The notes beneath the pieces are model-generated. The model did not search any database. It was not told where the DNA came from and saw only the letters and a program-made list of their open reading frames with translations. From assembly GCA_965220955.1 (NCBI GenBank), contig CBDCRK010000040.1, forward strand, positions 1-39,366: a stretch of 39,366 bases of DNA. The letters are read 5' to 3'. This document shows, in pieces, positions 8,080 to 16,762 of the stretch. Each line of letters opens with the position of its first letter. Position 1 is the stretch's first letter. Made by a program: the position numbers and the translations under genes. The DNA comes from CBDCRK01 sp965220955. Its GTDB lineage: Bacteria; Desulfobacterota; Binatia; Bin18; CBDCRK01.

Positions 8080-9156
8080 ATGCAAGCCGGAGTCTTTATG
8101 ATGCCATCCCATCCACCCGAGCGGGATTTTTATACGGGCCACAGATGGGACCTCGATCATTTACAGCTGATTGACAAGCTGGGTTTCCACGAGGCCTGGA
8201 TGGGCGAGCACTTTACTGCTCCCTGGGAGCCCAACCCAGCTCCAGACTTGCTTATTGCCCAGGCCTTACTGTGCACTAAAAATATCAAGCTAGCTCCAGG
8301 TGCCCACCTCCTGCCCTACCATCACCCAGTCGAGCTAGCCCACCGGGTAGCCTTTCTGGACCATATGGCCCAGGGCAGGTTTATGTTTGGGGTGGGCTCA
8401 AGCGGTTTACCCAGCGACTGGAAGCTCTTTAACGTAGACGGCATGGCCGGCCAGAACCGGCATATGACCCGGGAAGCGCTGGACATTATCCTCAAGCTGT
8501 GGGAGAGCGAGGAGCCGTTTGAATATAAAGGAGAATATTGGACGGTCAACCGTATTGATACCATGCTGGATACACTGAAATTTCACATCAAGCCCTATCA
8601 AAAGCCGCACCCACCTATTGGCATCGCTGGTGTTACCCCAGGCTCGGATACCTTGAAGATCGCTGGCGAACGTGGGTTCATGCCCATGAGTGTGGCCCTC
8701 AGCCCATCTTATCTTGCTACTCACTGGCAGGCAGTGGTCGAGGGTGCGGAGAGAGCCGGGCGTACCCCATCTCGTCGTGATTGGCGTATTGCAAGAGAGG
8801 TGTATATTGCCGAGACCGACAATGAAGCCAGAGAGAAAGCGGTTAACGGCATGCTGGGCCGAGTCTACGGGCAATACCTGCTACCGCTCTTCGACTCCTT
8901 TGGCTTTAAGAGCCTGTTCAAACATCACCCTGAGGTACCGGATTCAGACGTCTCACCAGAGTACTTGGTTGATCACGGCTGGTTGGTTGGTTCCCCCAAG
9001 ACGGTCACCGAAAAACTGGGACAGATGTATGAGGACACCGGCGGTTTTGGCTGTTTACTGGTCCTCACCTTCGACCACCTAGAAGATAACGAAGGCTGGA
9101 CCAACTCCCAGCGCTTGCTGATGGAAGAGGTCATGCCGCATTTTGCCGACCTGTAG
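8080..9156 (+). CDS. LLM-class flavin-dependent oxidoreductase (luciferase-like)
   Basis: TIM-barrel oxidoreductase of the bacterial luciferase superfamily, using FMN or F420. Family signs are the N-terminal GVFMMPSHPP and GFHEAWMGEHF segments, the HHPVELAHRVAFLDHMAQGRFMFGVGSG-like core (about residues 85-115), and the GxPxxVxExL-like GSPKTVTEKLGQM near residue 310. Length of 358 residues fits the luciferase-alpha-like group. AAGGAGG lies six bases before the ATG. The substrate is unknown. It stands alone and converges with the BrxD-like gene across a spacer full of hairpins. Confidence 0.9.
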   Translation: MQAGVFMMPSHPPERDFYTGHRWDLDHLQLIDKLGFHEAWMGEHFTAPWEPNPAPDLLIAQALLCTKNIKLAPGAHLLPYHHPVELAHRVAFLDHMAQGRFMFGVGSSGLPSDWKLFNVDGMAGQNRHMTREALDIILKLWESEEPFEYKGEYWTVNRIDTMLDTLKFHIKPYQKPHPPIGIAGVTPGSDTLKIAGERGFMPMSVALSPSYLATHWQAVVEGAERAGRTPSRRDWRIAREVYIAETDNEAREKAVNGMLGRVYGQYLLPLFDSFGFKSLFKHHPEVPDSDVSPEYLVDHGWLVGSPKTVTEKLGQMYEDTGGFGCLLVLTFDHLEDNEGWTNSQRLLMEEVMPHFADL

Positions 9157-9194
9157 CCGGACTAATATCAGCCCCCCTAGCATCAAGACACTAA

Positions 9195-9226
9195 GTAGTA
9201 GGGTGGGTCTTGACCTATCCTACTGC
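9195..9226. other. Long intergenic hairpin 1
   Basis: AGTAGGGTGGGTC (9197-9209) pairs with 9212-9224 with two G-U pairs, and the stem can extend outward to 9195-9226. It has a tiny loop and no T-tract follows on the plus strand, so it does not look like a simple intrinsic terminator. It may be an RNA 3'-end stabiliser or processing site. Confidence 0.55.
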
Positions 9227-9238
9227 AGCTCCATGAAG

Positions 9239-9325
9239 GGTCTGGTATTTATGTCAGACCTGACAATGCTTCTTCTACTATTTTTATCATTGCTGCGAAG
9301 TTGGTCCCCGATTTCTCAGGGACCA
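9239..9325. other. Intergenic hairpins 2 and 3
   Basis: GGTCTG/CAGACC at 9239-9244 and 9255-9260, and TGGTCCC/GGGACCA at 9302-9308 and 9319-9325, form two further stem-loops, each with a 10-base loop. They follow hairpin 1 in the gap between the LLM gene and the BrxD-like gene. Confidence 0.5.
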
Positions 9326-9352
9326 GGAATCTATTGCCCGGACTATGTCTGG

Positions 9353-9372
9353 ATTCCCGCCTGCGCGGGAAT
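9353..9372. repeat. REP-type palindrome ATTCCC-N8-GGGAAT
   Basis: An 8-bp perfect inverted repeat (ATTCCCGC and GCGGGAAT) around a 4-base loop. It is the widely scattered intergenic palindrome type of proteobacteria-like genomes and matches the ATTCCC-N8-GGGAAT pattern described for Neisseria dRS3-like repeats. Only one copy is in this window. Confidence 0.6.
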
Positions 9373-9421
9373 GACAGGGTAGAAAGCAGCCTCTTCTACC
9401 TTAGGACAGGGACTGCTACCA

Positions 9422-10723
9422 CTAGGCATCCAGCAGGTGGGCCTCTTCGCGTTCAACTTCTTCAATGCGGTCAGCCTGGATGCTGGTGACGAGCACATCC
9501 TCAGGGGCAAGCTGTGGATTTTGCTCCAACTCGTCGAGGATATCAACAAGTACTTTTAAAAACCCGCGGGGAACGGTTTTGAATTTGTCACCGAACCGAG
9601 CGGCTGCATCCTCAATCAGGCGCTTCAGCGCCTCATCGGTTAGGCGCTCTATTGGTTGCCAGCCGTAGGCGATTCCATGCACCTCTCTCACCTTGGCAGC
9701 CACCTCTTGCAGCTTGGGCTTATCAAACCCTTCAAGCTGGGCAAGGGGTTGGCGAAAATCTTTGCTCTGGCGTTTGCCTCGCTCTGGCTTCAACCGGTCA
9801 TGGAGGGCCTGATATGAAGGAATTCCACGCACATCATCGTTGAACAAATCCTCGGTTCCGGCAAAGATAAAGCTACAGTGACTAAACTCATCCTGCGCGG
9901 TTTTATCCATGAGGAGTCGGATGTTTTCATAGGCCGCGTTGCGGCTGTCGCTGCGAGCAATACCGCGGATCAACTCGGCTTCATCAAAAAGCATGACCAG
10001 CCCTGTGTAGCCGATGCTGACAATGAGAGCAGCCACTGCGCGCAGAAAATTAAGGGCGGTCTCCTTATCCACAGTACCCCGGATGTTGAACTCTTGGCGC
10101 AAGTTGGCCGGAATGTTTGGCTCTCCCTTCAACCAGCCAAGAGCTGCTGTGGCCACCACCTCGTTGTTCTGCTGGCAGGCCATATAGTAGCCCCGTAGGG
10201 CATTGGCAAAGGAGGTATTGTAGATCCGGACTGTGGCTAAATGGTCGTTTATCTGGTGCTCTACAATTCTTGAGACCTCGGCTCGGTGCTCGGGATTCAG
10301 GGGGTTCAACCCTCGGGAGCGTTGGACTTCTTTTTCCAGGTTGAAGAGCCATTCCTGTACAATAAATTCGAAAGCAGGCACGTCGCGGAAATGATTGGTC
10401 CGCATCCCTTCCAGGACTTGGTGATAAATGACCTCGGATTTGTGGAAGGGGGTTTCGCGTCCCAGATCAACAACCGACACTACAAAACCCTCTTTCCACG
10501 CCTCCTCACGCACCAGGCTGCATAAAAAGGTCTTGCCAACACCATAATCGCCGCTGAAAAGTTTGACCCAAGCACCTCCTTGCTTGGCAAATTCCAGGTC
10601 ACGCCTAATCTGTTTGATCTCACCGTCTCGTCCAACGGCAATACGTTCAATGCCCTGGGCGGGGACAAGACCGCTTTTAAGGGCTCGAATAATGCTTTCA
10701 CAGATGAATTGATCCCTATCCAT
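9422..10723 (-). CDS. BrxD-like (DUF2791) P-loop ATPase, orphan
   Basis: AAA-type ATPase of the DUF2791 family, whose best known member is BrxD of BREX phage-defence loci. The Walker A motif is GDYGVGKT (residues 58-65) and Walker B is VMLFDEAE (D247/E248). The long alpha-helical middle, the ARSDSRNAAYENIRLLMD segment and the FAGTEDLF sensor-like stretch also fit the family. Length is 433 residues, which is full size. No brxC, pglX, pglZ, brxHI or methylase gene is in the 39 kb, so this copy is solitary here. It may be a relic, a regulator, or the ATPase of a different small defence module. It diverges from smc. Confidence 0.8.
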   Translation of the reverse strand: MDRDQFICESIIRALKSGLVPAQGIERIAVGRDGEIKQIRRDLEFAKQGGAWVKLFSGDYGVGKTFLCSLVREEAWKEGFVVSVVDLGRETPFHKSEVIYHQVLEGMRTNHFRDVPAFEFIVQEWLFNLEKEVQRSRGLNPLNPEHRAEVSRIVEHQINDHLATVRIYNTSFANALRGYYMACQQNNEVVATAALGWLKGEPNIPANLRQEFNIRGTVDKETALNFLRAVAALIVSIGYTGLVMLFDEAELIRGIARSDSRNAAYENIRLLMDKTAQDEFSHCSFIFAGTEDLFNDDVRGIPSYQALHDRLKPERGKRQSKDFRQPLAQLEGFDKPKLQEVAAKVREVHGIAYGWQPIERLTDEALKRLIEDAAARFGDKFKTVPRGFLKVLVDILDELEQNPQLAPEDVLVTSIQADRIEEVEREEAHLLDA

Positions 10724-11052
10724 CGTTATCGGTCTGGAGAGGGTGCGGCCGTTCTATCTGCACCAAAGGCCATTGGGCAAATCGTTGGGTCATGTGGCGA
10801 CCTGCAAAGCGGATTGGGTGCTACTTGTCTTTATTTGTGCTATTTTTAGAGGAATTGAAGTGTGTAGAAAAGGGGGGGAGGTTCTAAGTTGCGTAAACGT
10901 TTGCTATTTGCCAGCGACCATGAGGGCAACCCCCCTGCGATTGCTTCTCATACTACATCTAGTAGTTATATATCTCCCCCTCCACTTTTTATGGTGGTTT
11001 CCCCTTGACAAGGAAGCCATGATTATGAAATAAGCAGCATGGGGTGGGGTAG
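10724..11052. other. Divergent spacer before smc; weak promoter elements
   Basis: This 329-base gap separates the BrxD-like gene from smc. TTGACA at 11005-11010 is a perfect -35 box, but at 16-18 bases only poor -10 matches follow. A TATATAT run is at about 10969-10975. No convincing gene is present; the short frames here have no family resemblance. Confidence 0.4.
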
Positions 11053-14000
11053 ATGCGGATTAAACAGCTGGAGCTTCACGGCTTCAAGTCCTTTAAAGAC
11101 CGGACAACTCTTGCTTTCCCGCCAGGTATTACTGCCATTGTCGGCCCCAATGGTTGCGGAAAATCCAACCTGGTTGATGCTCTCCGCTGGGTTCTAGGCG
11201 AGCAAAGCCCTCGTCACCTGCGCGGGCAGGAAATGGGGGATGTCATTTTCAATGGCAACGACACCCATGCTCCCTTAGGTATGGCCGAAGTGTCCTTTAT
11301 GCTGGAGAACAATGGCCCAGCAGTCGGGACAAATGGCACCCCAGAAGTGGGGACGAATGGTGAGTCTATTGCCTCCCTGATAGGTGGTTTTAGCGAGGTG
11401 ACCATCACCCGTCGCTATTTTCGCTCTGGCGAGTCAGCCTATTTCATTAATAAGGTCCCCTGCCGTCTCAAGGATATTGTTGAGCTATTTCTGGGCAGCG
11501 GTGCTGGCACCAAGGCATACTCGATAATCGAGCAAGGACGTGTTGACCGGCTCATTAATGCTCGGCCCGAAGAGATACGCCTGTTTATCGAGGAGGCTGC
11601 TGGTGTAAGTCTCTACCGTAGCCGACGGCAGGCGGCTGAGCGTAAACTTGAGCGAACGCGGGACAATCTCCTGCGGGTAACCGACATTATGCGCGAGATG
11701 GAACGCCAGCTCGCTACGCTACGCCGCCAGGCAAAAAAGGCGGAGCAATACCAGGCCTATCAGCGCGAACTCAGGGAGGTAGACCTCCTCCTTTCTTATC
11801 ATGCCTTTACCTGCCTGCAGGCAGAGGCAGAGGAAACAGGATCGCGTGGAGAGGAGGTAGCTTCTAGGGAGACAGCAGTACGGGAGAGGCGGCTGCAGAT
11901 GGAAGCAGACCACCGTCGATGTGAGGAGGTGTTGGCTCGTATAGGGGAAGAGATGCGGGGGTGTGAGGCTCGGCTTCACCTCTTGGAAAGGGAGCTGAGC
12001 CAGGGTGAGCAGCGTGTCGGGTTTCTGCGGGAAAAAGCCATAGAGCTTGCCCAGCGCTTAAACACACTGGAGGAGCAGAAAAAGGAGTTAAGTCTGCGCC
12101 AAGAGCAGGTATCAGCCGAGGTTGCGCGCATAGACCAGCAGCAGCTTGAGCTCCAGCAGCTCGCTCAGCAAGATGAGGCTGCCCTTAAGGAGATAGGGAG
12201 AGAGTTAAGCGGCCTGCAGCAAGCACTTGTGACTTGCGAAGAGCAGGAAGAAGAGATTAAATCTGCCTTGGTCGACCTTCTCACCCAGGAAGCACGGGTC
12301 AAAAACACACTTCTGCATATTGAAGGGCGATCTAAAGAGGCAGAAGATCAACTGCTTGCTTTGCAGCAAGATGGAGAGCGGATTACCCACCACCTGATTG
12401 CCGCCGAGGAGAAGGTTGTTGCCGCTCGCTCTCGTCTTGATTCTCTGTATCAGCAGGCCGAGACCAAAGAACGGGCGCGGCAAGAGAAAATTGCTGCCTT
12501 GCGACTGACCGTGCTGGAAGGTGAGCAATGTGACGAACGGCTATTAGACGCGCGGGCCAGGCAGACGGAGGTAGGTTCTCGTCTGGAAACGCTTAGAGAG
12601 ATGGAGAGGAAATTCACCCACTATCCACAGGCAGTGCAGACGATGATGGGGCAGGAAAATGGGGAGCGCCAGAATATTCTTGGGGTGATGGCCCAGGTGT
12701 TTGAAGTGCCGCAAGCTTATGAACGGGCGGTGGCCGCGGTGCTCGGGGAAAAGCTTGAGTGCATCATTGTGACCGACGTGGAACAAGGTGTGGAGGCGGT
12801 TAAGCATTTGTGTGCATCGCAGGGTGGTCGGGGTAGTTTCGTTCCGCTTACTCCTCGATGGCATAATGGATTCTCCCTGCCCATAACTAATGAGTCGGGA
12901 CAGAGCGAAGTGTTACCACTCCTTAAGGTGATCTCGGTGTCAGAAGAGTATCAGGAAATTATTGAGGTGCTCATGGGGAGTGCCGTGGTTGTGTCGGATT
13001 TAGCTACCGGATTGCGTCTGTGGCAGCAGGATGGCGGCCAACACACATTTGTGACTCTTAGAGGGGAGGTGCTCAGCCCCCAGGGGATGGTTAGTGGTGG
13101 TAGCGAAGCGCCCGCAACAGAAGAGATTCTTGAGCATCGACGTAAAATTAGAGAATTAGCTCAGGCAATGGTTCACCGAGAAGAAGAGGTTGCCCATCTC
13201 ACCGATTGGCGCCAGGAGATTAAGAAGAAACAACAGACACTTGAAGAAGAGATTCAGGAACTAGAAATAGAAGCTAGAGAGCGTAGCCGGAATGTTGATG
13301 CGCTTCAGCGAGAGCAGGGACAGCTTGAGGGTGAACATCGTCGGCTGCTCGATCGGCAAGAAGGGGTTGAGTATGAGCGTCAGGCACTTCTTGCTGACCA
13401 ACAAACCTTTGCCCAGGAAAGAGAAGCGAACAAGAAGGAGCTGGCGAATCTAGCTAGCGCCCGCCAGGAGCAGGAGGGGGCACTCACCTGCCTGCAGGAG
13501 GAGATTGCCCGGACTCAGACCTGCTCGGAGGAGACCAGGGCGGCTGGCGATGAGACTCGAGTTCGAGTAGCCGAACGGCGAGAGCGAGGAGAAAGTCTCG
13601 GGCATCATATGCGCCGACTTAAGGAGGAGGGAGGGGATCTTAGCCAGCGCTTGACCTCCTGTCAGAGCGAGGGTCAGACATTAGGGGAAGAACAAGTCCG
13701 TGTAGAAAAAGAACAGCTTAAGGTGGCTCGCTGGTTAACCGAGAAGGGAGGGGAGCGAGGGACAATAGAGCAGGAGTATGCCCACCGGCGAGACATTCAG
13801 GAGGAGGCTACTACCGAGGCTCACCGCTTGGTGAAGCTGGTGGTAGAGTTCCGGCAGGAGGAAGAGCAACTCCGGGATGAACGGAGCCAACTAGAGGTGG
13901 CCCTGGCAGAAAAGCGGGCTGCCCTAGGCCATGTACGGGAGACGGTGCGGGAGAAGTATGGGGTGGAGATCGAGGAAGCTCTTACTGCTTTAAGACAGGA

Positions 14001-14712
14001 AAAAGAGACAGAGAAGGGAGATAGAGAGACGGAGATAGGGTCTCTATTTTTGCCAGATTCCTTTGATCGGGACATGGCCGAGCAACGTCGGTCCGAGCTA
14101 AAAGAGAAGATCGCCCGTCTCGGTGAGGTAAACCCTACTGCCCTCAGTGAACGGGCGCAGCTGGAAGAACGCTATGGTTTTGTGCAGGAACAAGAGAAGG
14201 ATTTGCGCAGTTCCCTTGATGATCTACAGCGAACTATCACCAAGCTCAATCGGGAATCTCGTGAGCGTTTTCGTGCCACTTTTGTTCAGGCTAACGAGAA
14301 GCTGCAGGAGGTGTACGGCCGTTTAGTCGAAGGGGGAAAAGCCCACTTGGTGTTACAAGAGGAAACGCAGGTTCTTGACAGTGGGGTAGAAGTGGTGGTG
14401 CAACCGCCGGGAAAACGGCTGCACACGCTTCAGCTCCTCTCTGGTGGAGAAAAAGCTCTTGCCGCCCTGAGTTTCATCTTTGCCCTGTTTCTTATCCGGC
14501 CCAGTCCATTCTGTTTTCTTGACGAAGTCGACGCACCCCTTGATGACGCTAACGTGGCCCGGTTCGGCCAGCTGGTACGGGATATGAGCCAGGAAGTGCA
14601 GATAGTCCTGATTACCCATAATAAACGAACCATGGAAGCTGCAGATACCCTCTATGGTGTAACCATGCATGAACCCGGCTTTTCTACGGTAGTCTCGGTC
14701 CAGATGGGATGA
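11053..14712 (+). CDS. smc: Chromosome segregation protein SMC
   Basis: Structural maintenance of chromosomes ATPase that organises and helps segregate the nucleoid as a dimer with ScpA and ScpB. Walker A is GPNGCGKS (31-38). Two long coiled coils flank a hinge at about residues 525-660 (ILGVMAQVFEVP..., LGEKLECIIVTD). The C-terminal ABC signature is LLSGGEKAL (from residue 1128), with Walker B in FCFLDEVD just after. The protein is full length at 1219 residues. An Asn/Gly-containing insertion near residues 90-108, in the head after the Q-loop region, is slightly repetitive. It starts with ATG and its stop overlaps the start of ftsY (ATGA), so the two are translationally coupled. Confidence 0.98.
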   Translation: MRIKQLELHGFKSFKDRTTLAFPPGITAIVGPNGCGKSNLVDALRWVLGEQSPRHLRGQEMGDVIFNGNDTHAPLGMAEVSFMLENNGPAVGTNGTPEVGTNGESIASLIGGFSEVTITRRYFRSGESAYFINKVPCRLKDIVELFLGSGAGTKAYSIIEQGRVDRLINARPEEIRLFIEEAAGVSLYRSRRQAAERKLERTRDNLLRVTDIMREMERQLATLRRQAKKAEQYQAYQRELREVDLLLSYHAFTCLQAEAEETGSRGEEVASRETAVRERRLQMEADHRRCEEVLARIGEEMRGCEARLHLLERELSQGEQRVGFLREKAIELAQRLNTLEEQKKELSLRQEQVSAEVARIDQQQLELQQLAQQDEAALKEIGRELSGLQQALVTCEEQEEEIKSALVDLLTQEARVKNTLLHIEGRSKEAEDQLLALQQDGERITHHLIAAEEKVVAARSRLDSLYQQAETKERARQEKIAALRLTVLEGEQCDERLLDARARQTEVGSRLETLREMERKFTHYPQAVQTMMGQENGERQNILGVMAQVFEVPQAYERAVAAVLGEKLECIIVTDVEQGVEAVKHLCASQGGRGSFVPLTPRWHNGFSLPITNESGQSEVLPLLKVISVSEEYQEIIEVLMGSAVVVSDLATGLRLWQQDGGQHTFVTLRGEVLSPQGMVSGGSEAPATEEILEHRRKIRELAQAMVHREEEVAHLTDWRQEIKKKQQTLEEEIQELEIEARERSRNVDALQREQGQLEGEHRRLLDRQEGVEYERQALLADQQTFAQEREANKKELANLASARQEQEGALTCLQEEIARTQTCSEETRAAGDETRVRVAERRERGESLGHHMRRLKEEGGDLSQRLTSCQSEGQTLGEEQVRVEKEQLKVARWLTEKGGERGTIEQEYAHRRDIQEEATTEAHRLVKLVVEFRQEEEQLRDERSQLEVALAEKRAALGHVRETVREKYGVEIEEALTALRQEKETEKGDRETEIGSLFLPDSFDRDMAEQRRSELKEKIARLGEVNPTALSERAQLEERYGFVQEQEKDLRSSLDDLQRTITKLNRESRERFRATFVQANEKLQEVYGRLVEGGKAHLVLQEETQVLDSGVEVVVQPPGKRLHTLQLLSGGEKALAALSFIFALFLIRPSPFCFLDEVDAPLDDANVARFGQLVRDMSQEVQIVLITHNKRTMEAADTLYGVTMHEPGFSTVVSVQMG

Positions 14713-15770
14713 AGGAAAAAGTGAAAAGTAAGTGGCTTCCGTGGCGGAGGCAGAAGGAGCAGGGAAGTGAGGAAACAGAGGAGCAGAGAAGTCAAGGACA
14801 GGGAGCTTCCTTGCCTGGAAGTAGGCGGTGGCTGCATGGCCTGAGAAAAGCCCGCCAGGGCTTGGTGATGAGGCTTGATGGCCTCTTGCATGGTCGATTA
14901 GTAAGCGAGGAGGTATTTGCTGAATTGGAGGAAGTGCTCCTTGGTGCGGATGTGGGGGTAAAGACCACTGCGCTACTGCTTGACCGCGTACGCGAGCGGT
15001 GTCGACGAGAAGGGGCACAAGAGGCCGAAATATTGCGGGAGTATCTAAAGGCAGAAATGCAGGCCCTTTTTGTACAGCCGGAGGAAAAAAGGGCCGAGCC
15101 TATGACTAAGCCATGGGTTATTATGGTGATTGGAGTCAATGGAGTGGGCAAGACCACCTCAATTGCTAAGCTTGCCGTCCGTTACCGCCGTGAGGGAATG
15201 CGAGTGCTTCTTGTAGCTGCAGACACATTTCGGGCAGCAGCAACTGAGCAGCTCGATGTCTGGGCGCAGCGGGTTGGAGCGGAGATTGTCAAACATCAGA
15301 GTAATGCTTCACCCGCGGCAGTGGCATTTGACGGCATTCGCGCCTCTCTGGCACGTGAGATAGATGTAGTGATTATTGATACTGCTGGACGCCTCCATAC
15401 CAGAGTTCCCCTCATGGAAGAGCTACGGAAGGTGGAACGGGTAGTGGCACGAGAGCTACCTGGAGCCCCACACGAAATCCTGCTGGTCCTTGATGCCACT
15501 ACTGGACAAAACGCTATCCCCCAGGCTCATACCTTTCAGAAAGCCCTTTCTATGACTGGAGTAATACTGGCAAAGCTAGACGGAACAGGAAAAGGAGGAG
15601 TTGTGCTAGCGGTGACAGAAGAGTTAGGAATACCCATTCGCTATGTTGGGCTCGGCCAGGAAGGGGATGATCTGCAGGAGTTTTCCCCGGCGGAGTTTGT
15701 CTCAGCCCTGTTTAACAATTCCGCACAAGAATCCTCCCCGTCCCTTGACATAACCGACGAGGGGCAATAA
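14709..15770 (+). CDS. ftsY: Signal recognition particle receptor FtsY
   Basis: SRP receptor GTPase that docks ribosome-SRP complexes at the inner membrane for cotranslational insertion. It has a short charged A-domain (residues 1-40), an N-domain helical bundle (about 45-130) and the G-domain: G1 GVNGVGKT (142-149), the DTFRAAATEQL box, DTAGR, and AKLDGTGKGG. At 353 residues it is a compact FtsY lacking the long acidic N-terminal extension of E. coli. It overlaps smc by four bases and leads into the zapB-like gene. Confidence 0.97.
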   Translation: MKEKVKSKWLPWRRQKEQGSEETEEQRSQGQGASLPGSRRWLHGLRKARQGLVMRLDGLLHGRLVSEEVFAELEEVLLGADVGVKTTALLLDRVRERCRREGAQEAEILREYLKAEMQALFVQPEEKRAEPMTKPWVIMVIGVNGVGKTTSIAKLAVRYRREGMRVLLVAADTFRAAATEQLDVWAQRVGAEIVKHQSNASPAAVAFDGIRASLAREIDVVIIDTAGRLHTRVPLMEELRKVERVVARELPGAPHEILLVLDATTGQNAIPQAHTFQKALSMTGVILAKLDGTGKGGVVLAVTEELGIPIRYVGLGQEGDDLQEFSPAEFVSALFNNSAQESSPSLDITDEGQ

Positions 15771-15805
15771 GCTGAATTTTAACTATTACTTCACTTTGAG
15801 GGTAT

Positions 15806-16030
15806 ATGGAACTAGAAAGTCTAAAGCTTCTTGAATCGAAGATCAGTAGCTTTTTGACCCACTATGAGCAGGTACGGACGGAGAAGGATCAGCTTGCTGC
15901 ATCCTTACAAGAGAAAGAAAAGGCCTATGAGGAACTGGCTGATCTTCTCAAGCAATATGAACAAGAGCGTAACCAGATTAAAGAACGGTTGGAGCATATT
16001 CTTGGCTGTTTTGACGGTATAGATCTGTAA
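15806..16030 (+). CDS. zapB: ZapB-like small coiled-coil division protein
   Basis: A 74-residue protein that is almost entirely coiled coil (heptad pattern from ESLKLLESKI to the C-terminal LEHILG), ending in GCFDGIDL. In size, structure and position directly before zapA it fits the ZapB-type cell-division proteins, which tether the Z-ring to the nucleoid through ZapA. GAGGG lies five bases before the ATG. Coiled coils are poor evidence for orthology, so the name rests mainly on context. Confidence 0.7.
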   Translation: MELESLKLLESKISSFLTHYEQVRTEKDQLAASLQEKEKAYEELADLLKQYEQERNQIKERLEHILGCFDGIDL

Positions 16031-16041
16031 GGGCTAGGGGA

Positions 16042-16410
16042 ATGAAAGGGCCGATAGAGGTAGAGATTTTTGGTCAGACCTTCATTCTGACAAGCGATGA
16101 TGAGGCAGAGTATGTGAAGAAGATGGCAGCGTACGTCGACCAAAAAATGCAGCAAGTAGCAGCAACAACTAAAACTGTAGCGACATTGCGCATAGCCATC
16201 CTGACTGCCCTTAACATTGCAGACGAGTATCATAAAGCCAGGCGGCAAGAAGAGGAAGTGTACAGTCAAATCGATAGTCTTTCAGCTTCTCTACTTGAAA
16301 GAATCTCTCAGATAGAAGGAAAGCCTCACCTAATTCCTGCTGATGAGAAAGCGGAACTAGGGGAACCACAGGTGAAAATGATTCCCAAAAGGATTCCCTC
16401 TTCGGTGTAA
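16042..16410 (+). CDS. zapA: Cell division protein ZapA
   Basis: ZapA binds FtsZ and bundles Z-ring filaments. The N-terminal ZapA fold is recognisable: VEIFGQTFILTSDDEAEYVKKMAAYVDQKM, then the helix RIAILTALNIADEYHKARR. A coiled-coil tail follows. At 122 residues it is slightly longer than the E. coli protein. It begins 11 bases after the zapB-like gene behind an AGGGG site, so the two are surely cotranscribed. Confidence 0.9.
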   Translation: MKGPIEVEIFGQTFILTSDDEAEYVKKMAAYVDQKMQQVAATTKTVATLRIAILTALNIADEYHKARRQEEEVYSQIDSLSASLLERISQIEGKPHLIPADEKAELGEPQVKMIPKRIPSSV

Positions 16411-16762
16411 GCTGTTACTGCCCGGTTTTTCTCTCCTTTCTTTCTCCGCCCGTTTTTCTTTATTCTTTACACAGCCTTGCGGGCGAAAATGAGCAAATCC
16501 CCTTTAAGATATTTGCTACATAACAAACACTTATGTGTCTCTGCCAAGGAGGTGAGAGAGAAAATCAGCGTGAGGAAGGGGGTATGATGATCGGGCTTTT
16601 TGTGGAATGGTCAAGAAAGGAGCTAGGATAGGACTCGCCTACAACTATATATACATTATGTACCTTATATACATATAGTTATGGAAGAGCGGGTAATTGT
16701 CTGCTCCATGAATGGGACCAAGATAGCTCGCTTTTCCTGTCTCTAAAGGAGGTGAGGTCAAG
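16411..16762 (+). other. zapA-rny intergenic region: structured leader, possible 6S RNA locus
   Basis: This is a 352-base gap in an otherwise tight operon, in the position where related genomes often keep 6S RNA; I could not recognise a 6S consensus. It holds two small hairpins: AGCAAAT/ATTTGCT around 16491-16516, and ACAC/GTGT around 16527-16538. It also has a near-perfect ribosome binding site AAGGAGGTGAG (16546-16556) followed by tiny frames, and an AT-rich inverted repeat AACTATAT (16643-16650) / ATATAGTT (16673-16680). Confidence 0.4.

Noticed and set aside
9422..10723. A full BREX defence system
   Set aside because: Only the BrxD-like ATPase is present; no methylase, PglZ, BrxC or helicase gene occurs in the window.
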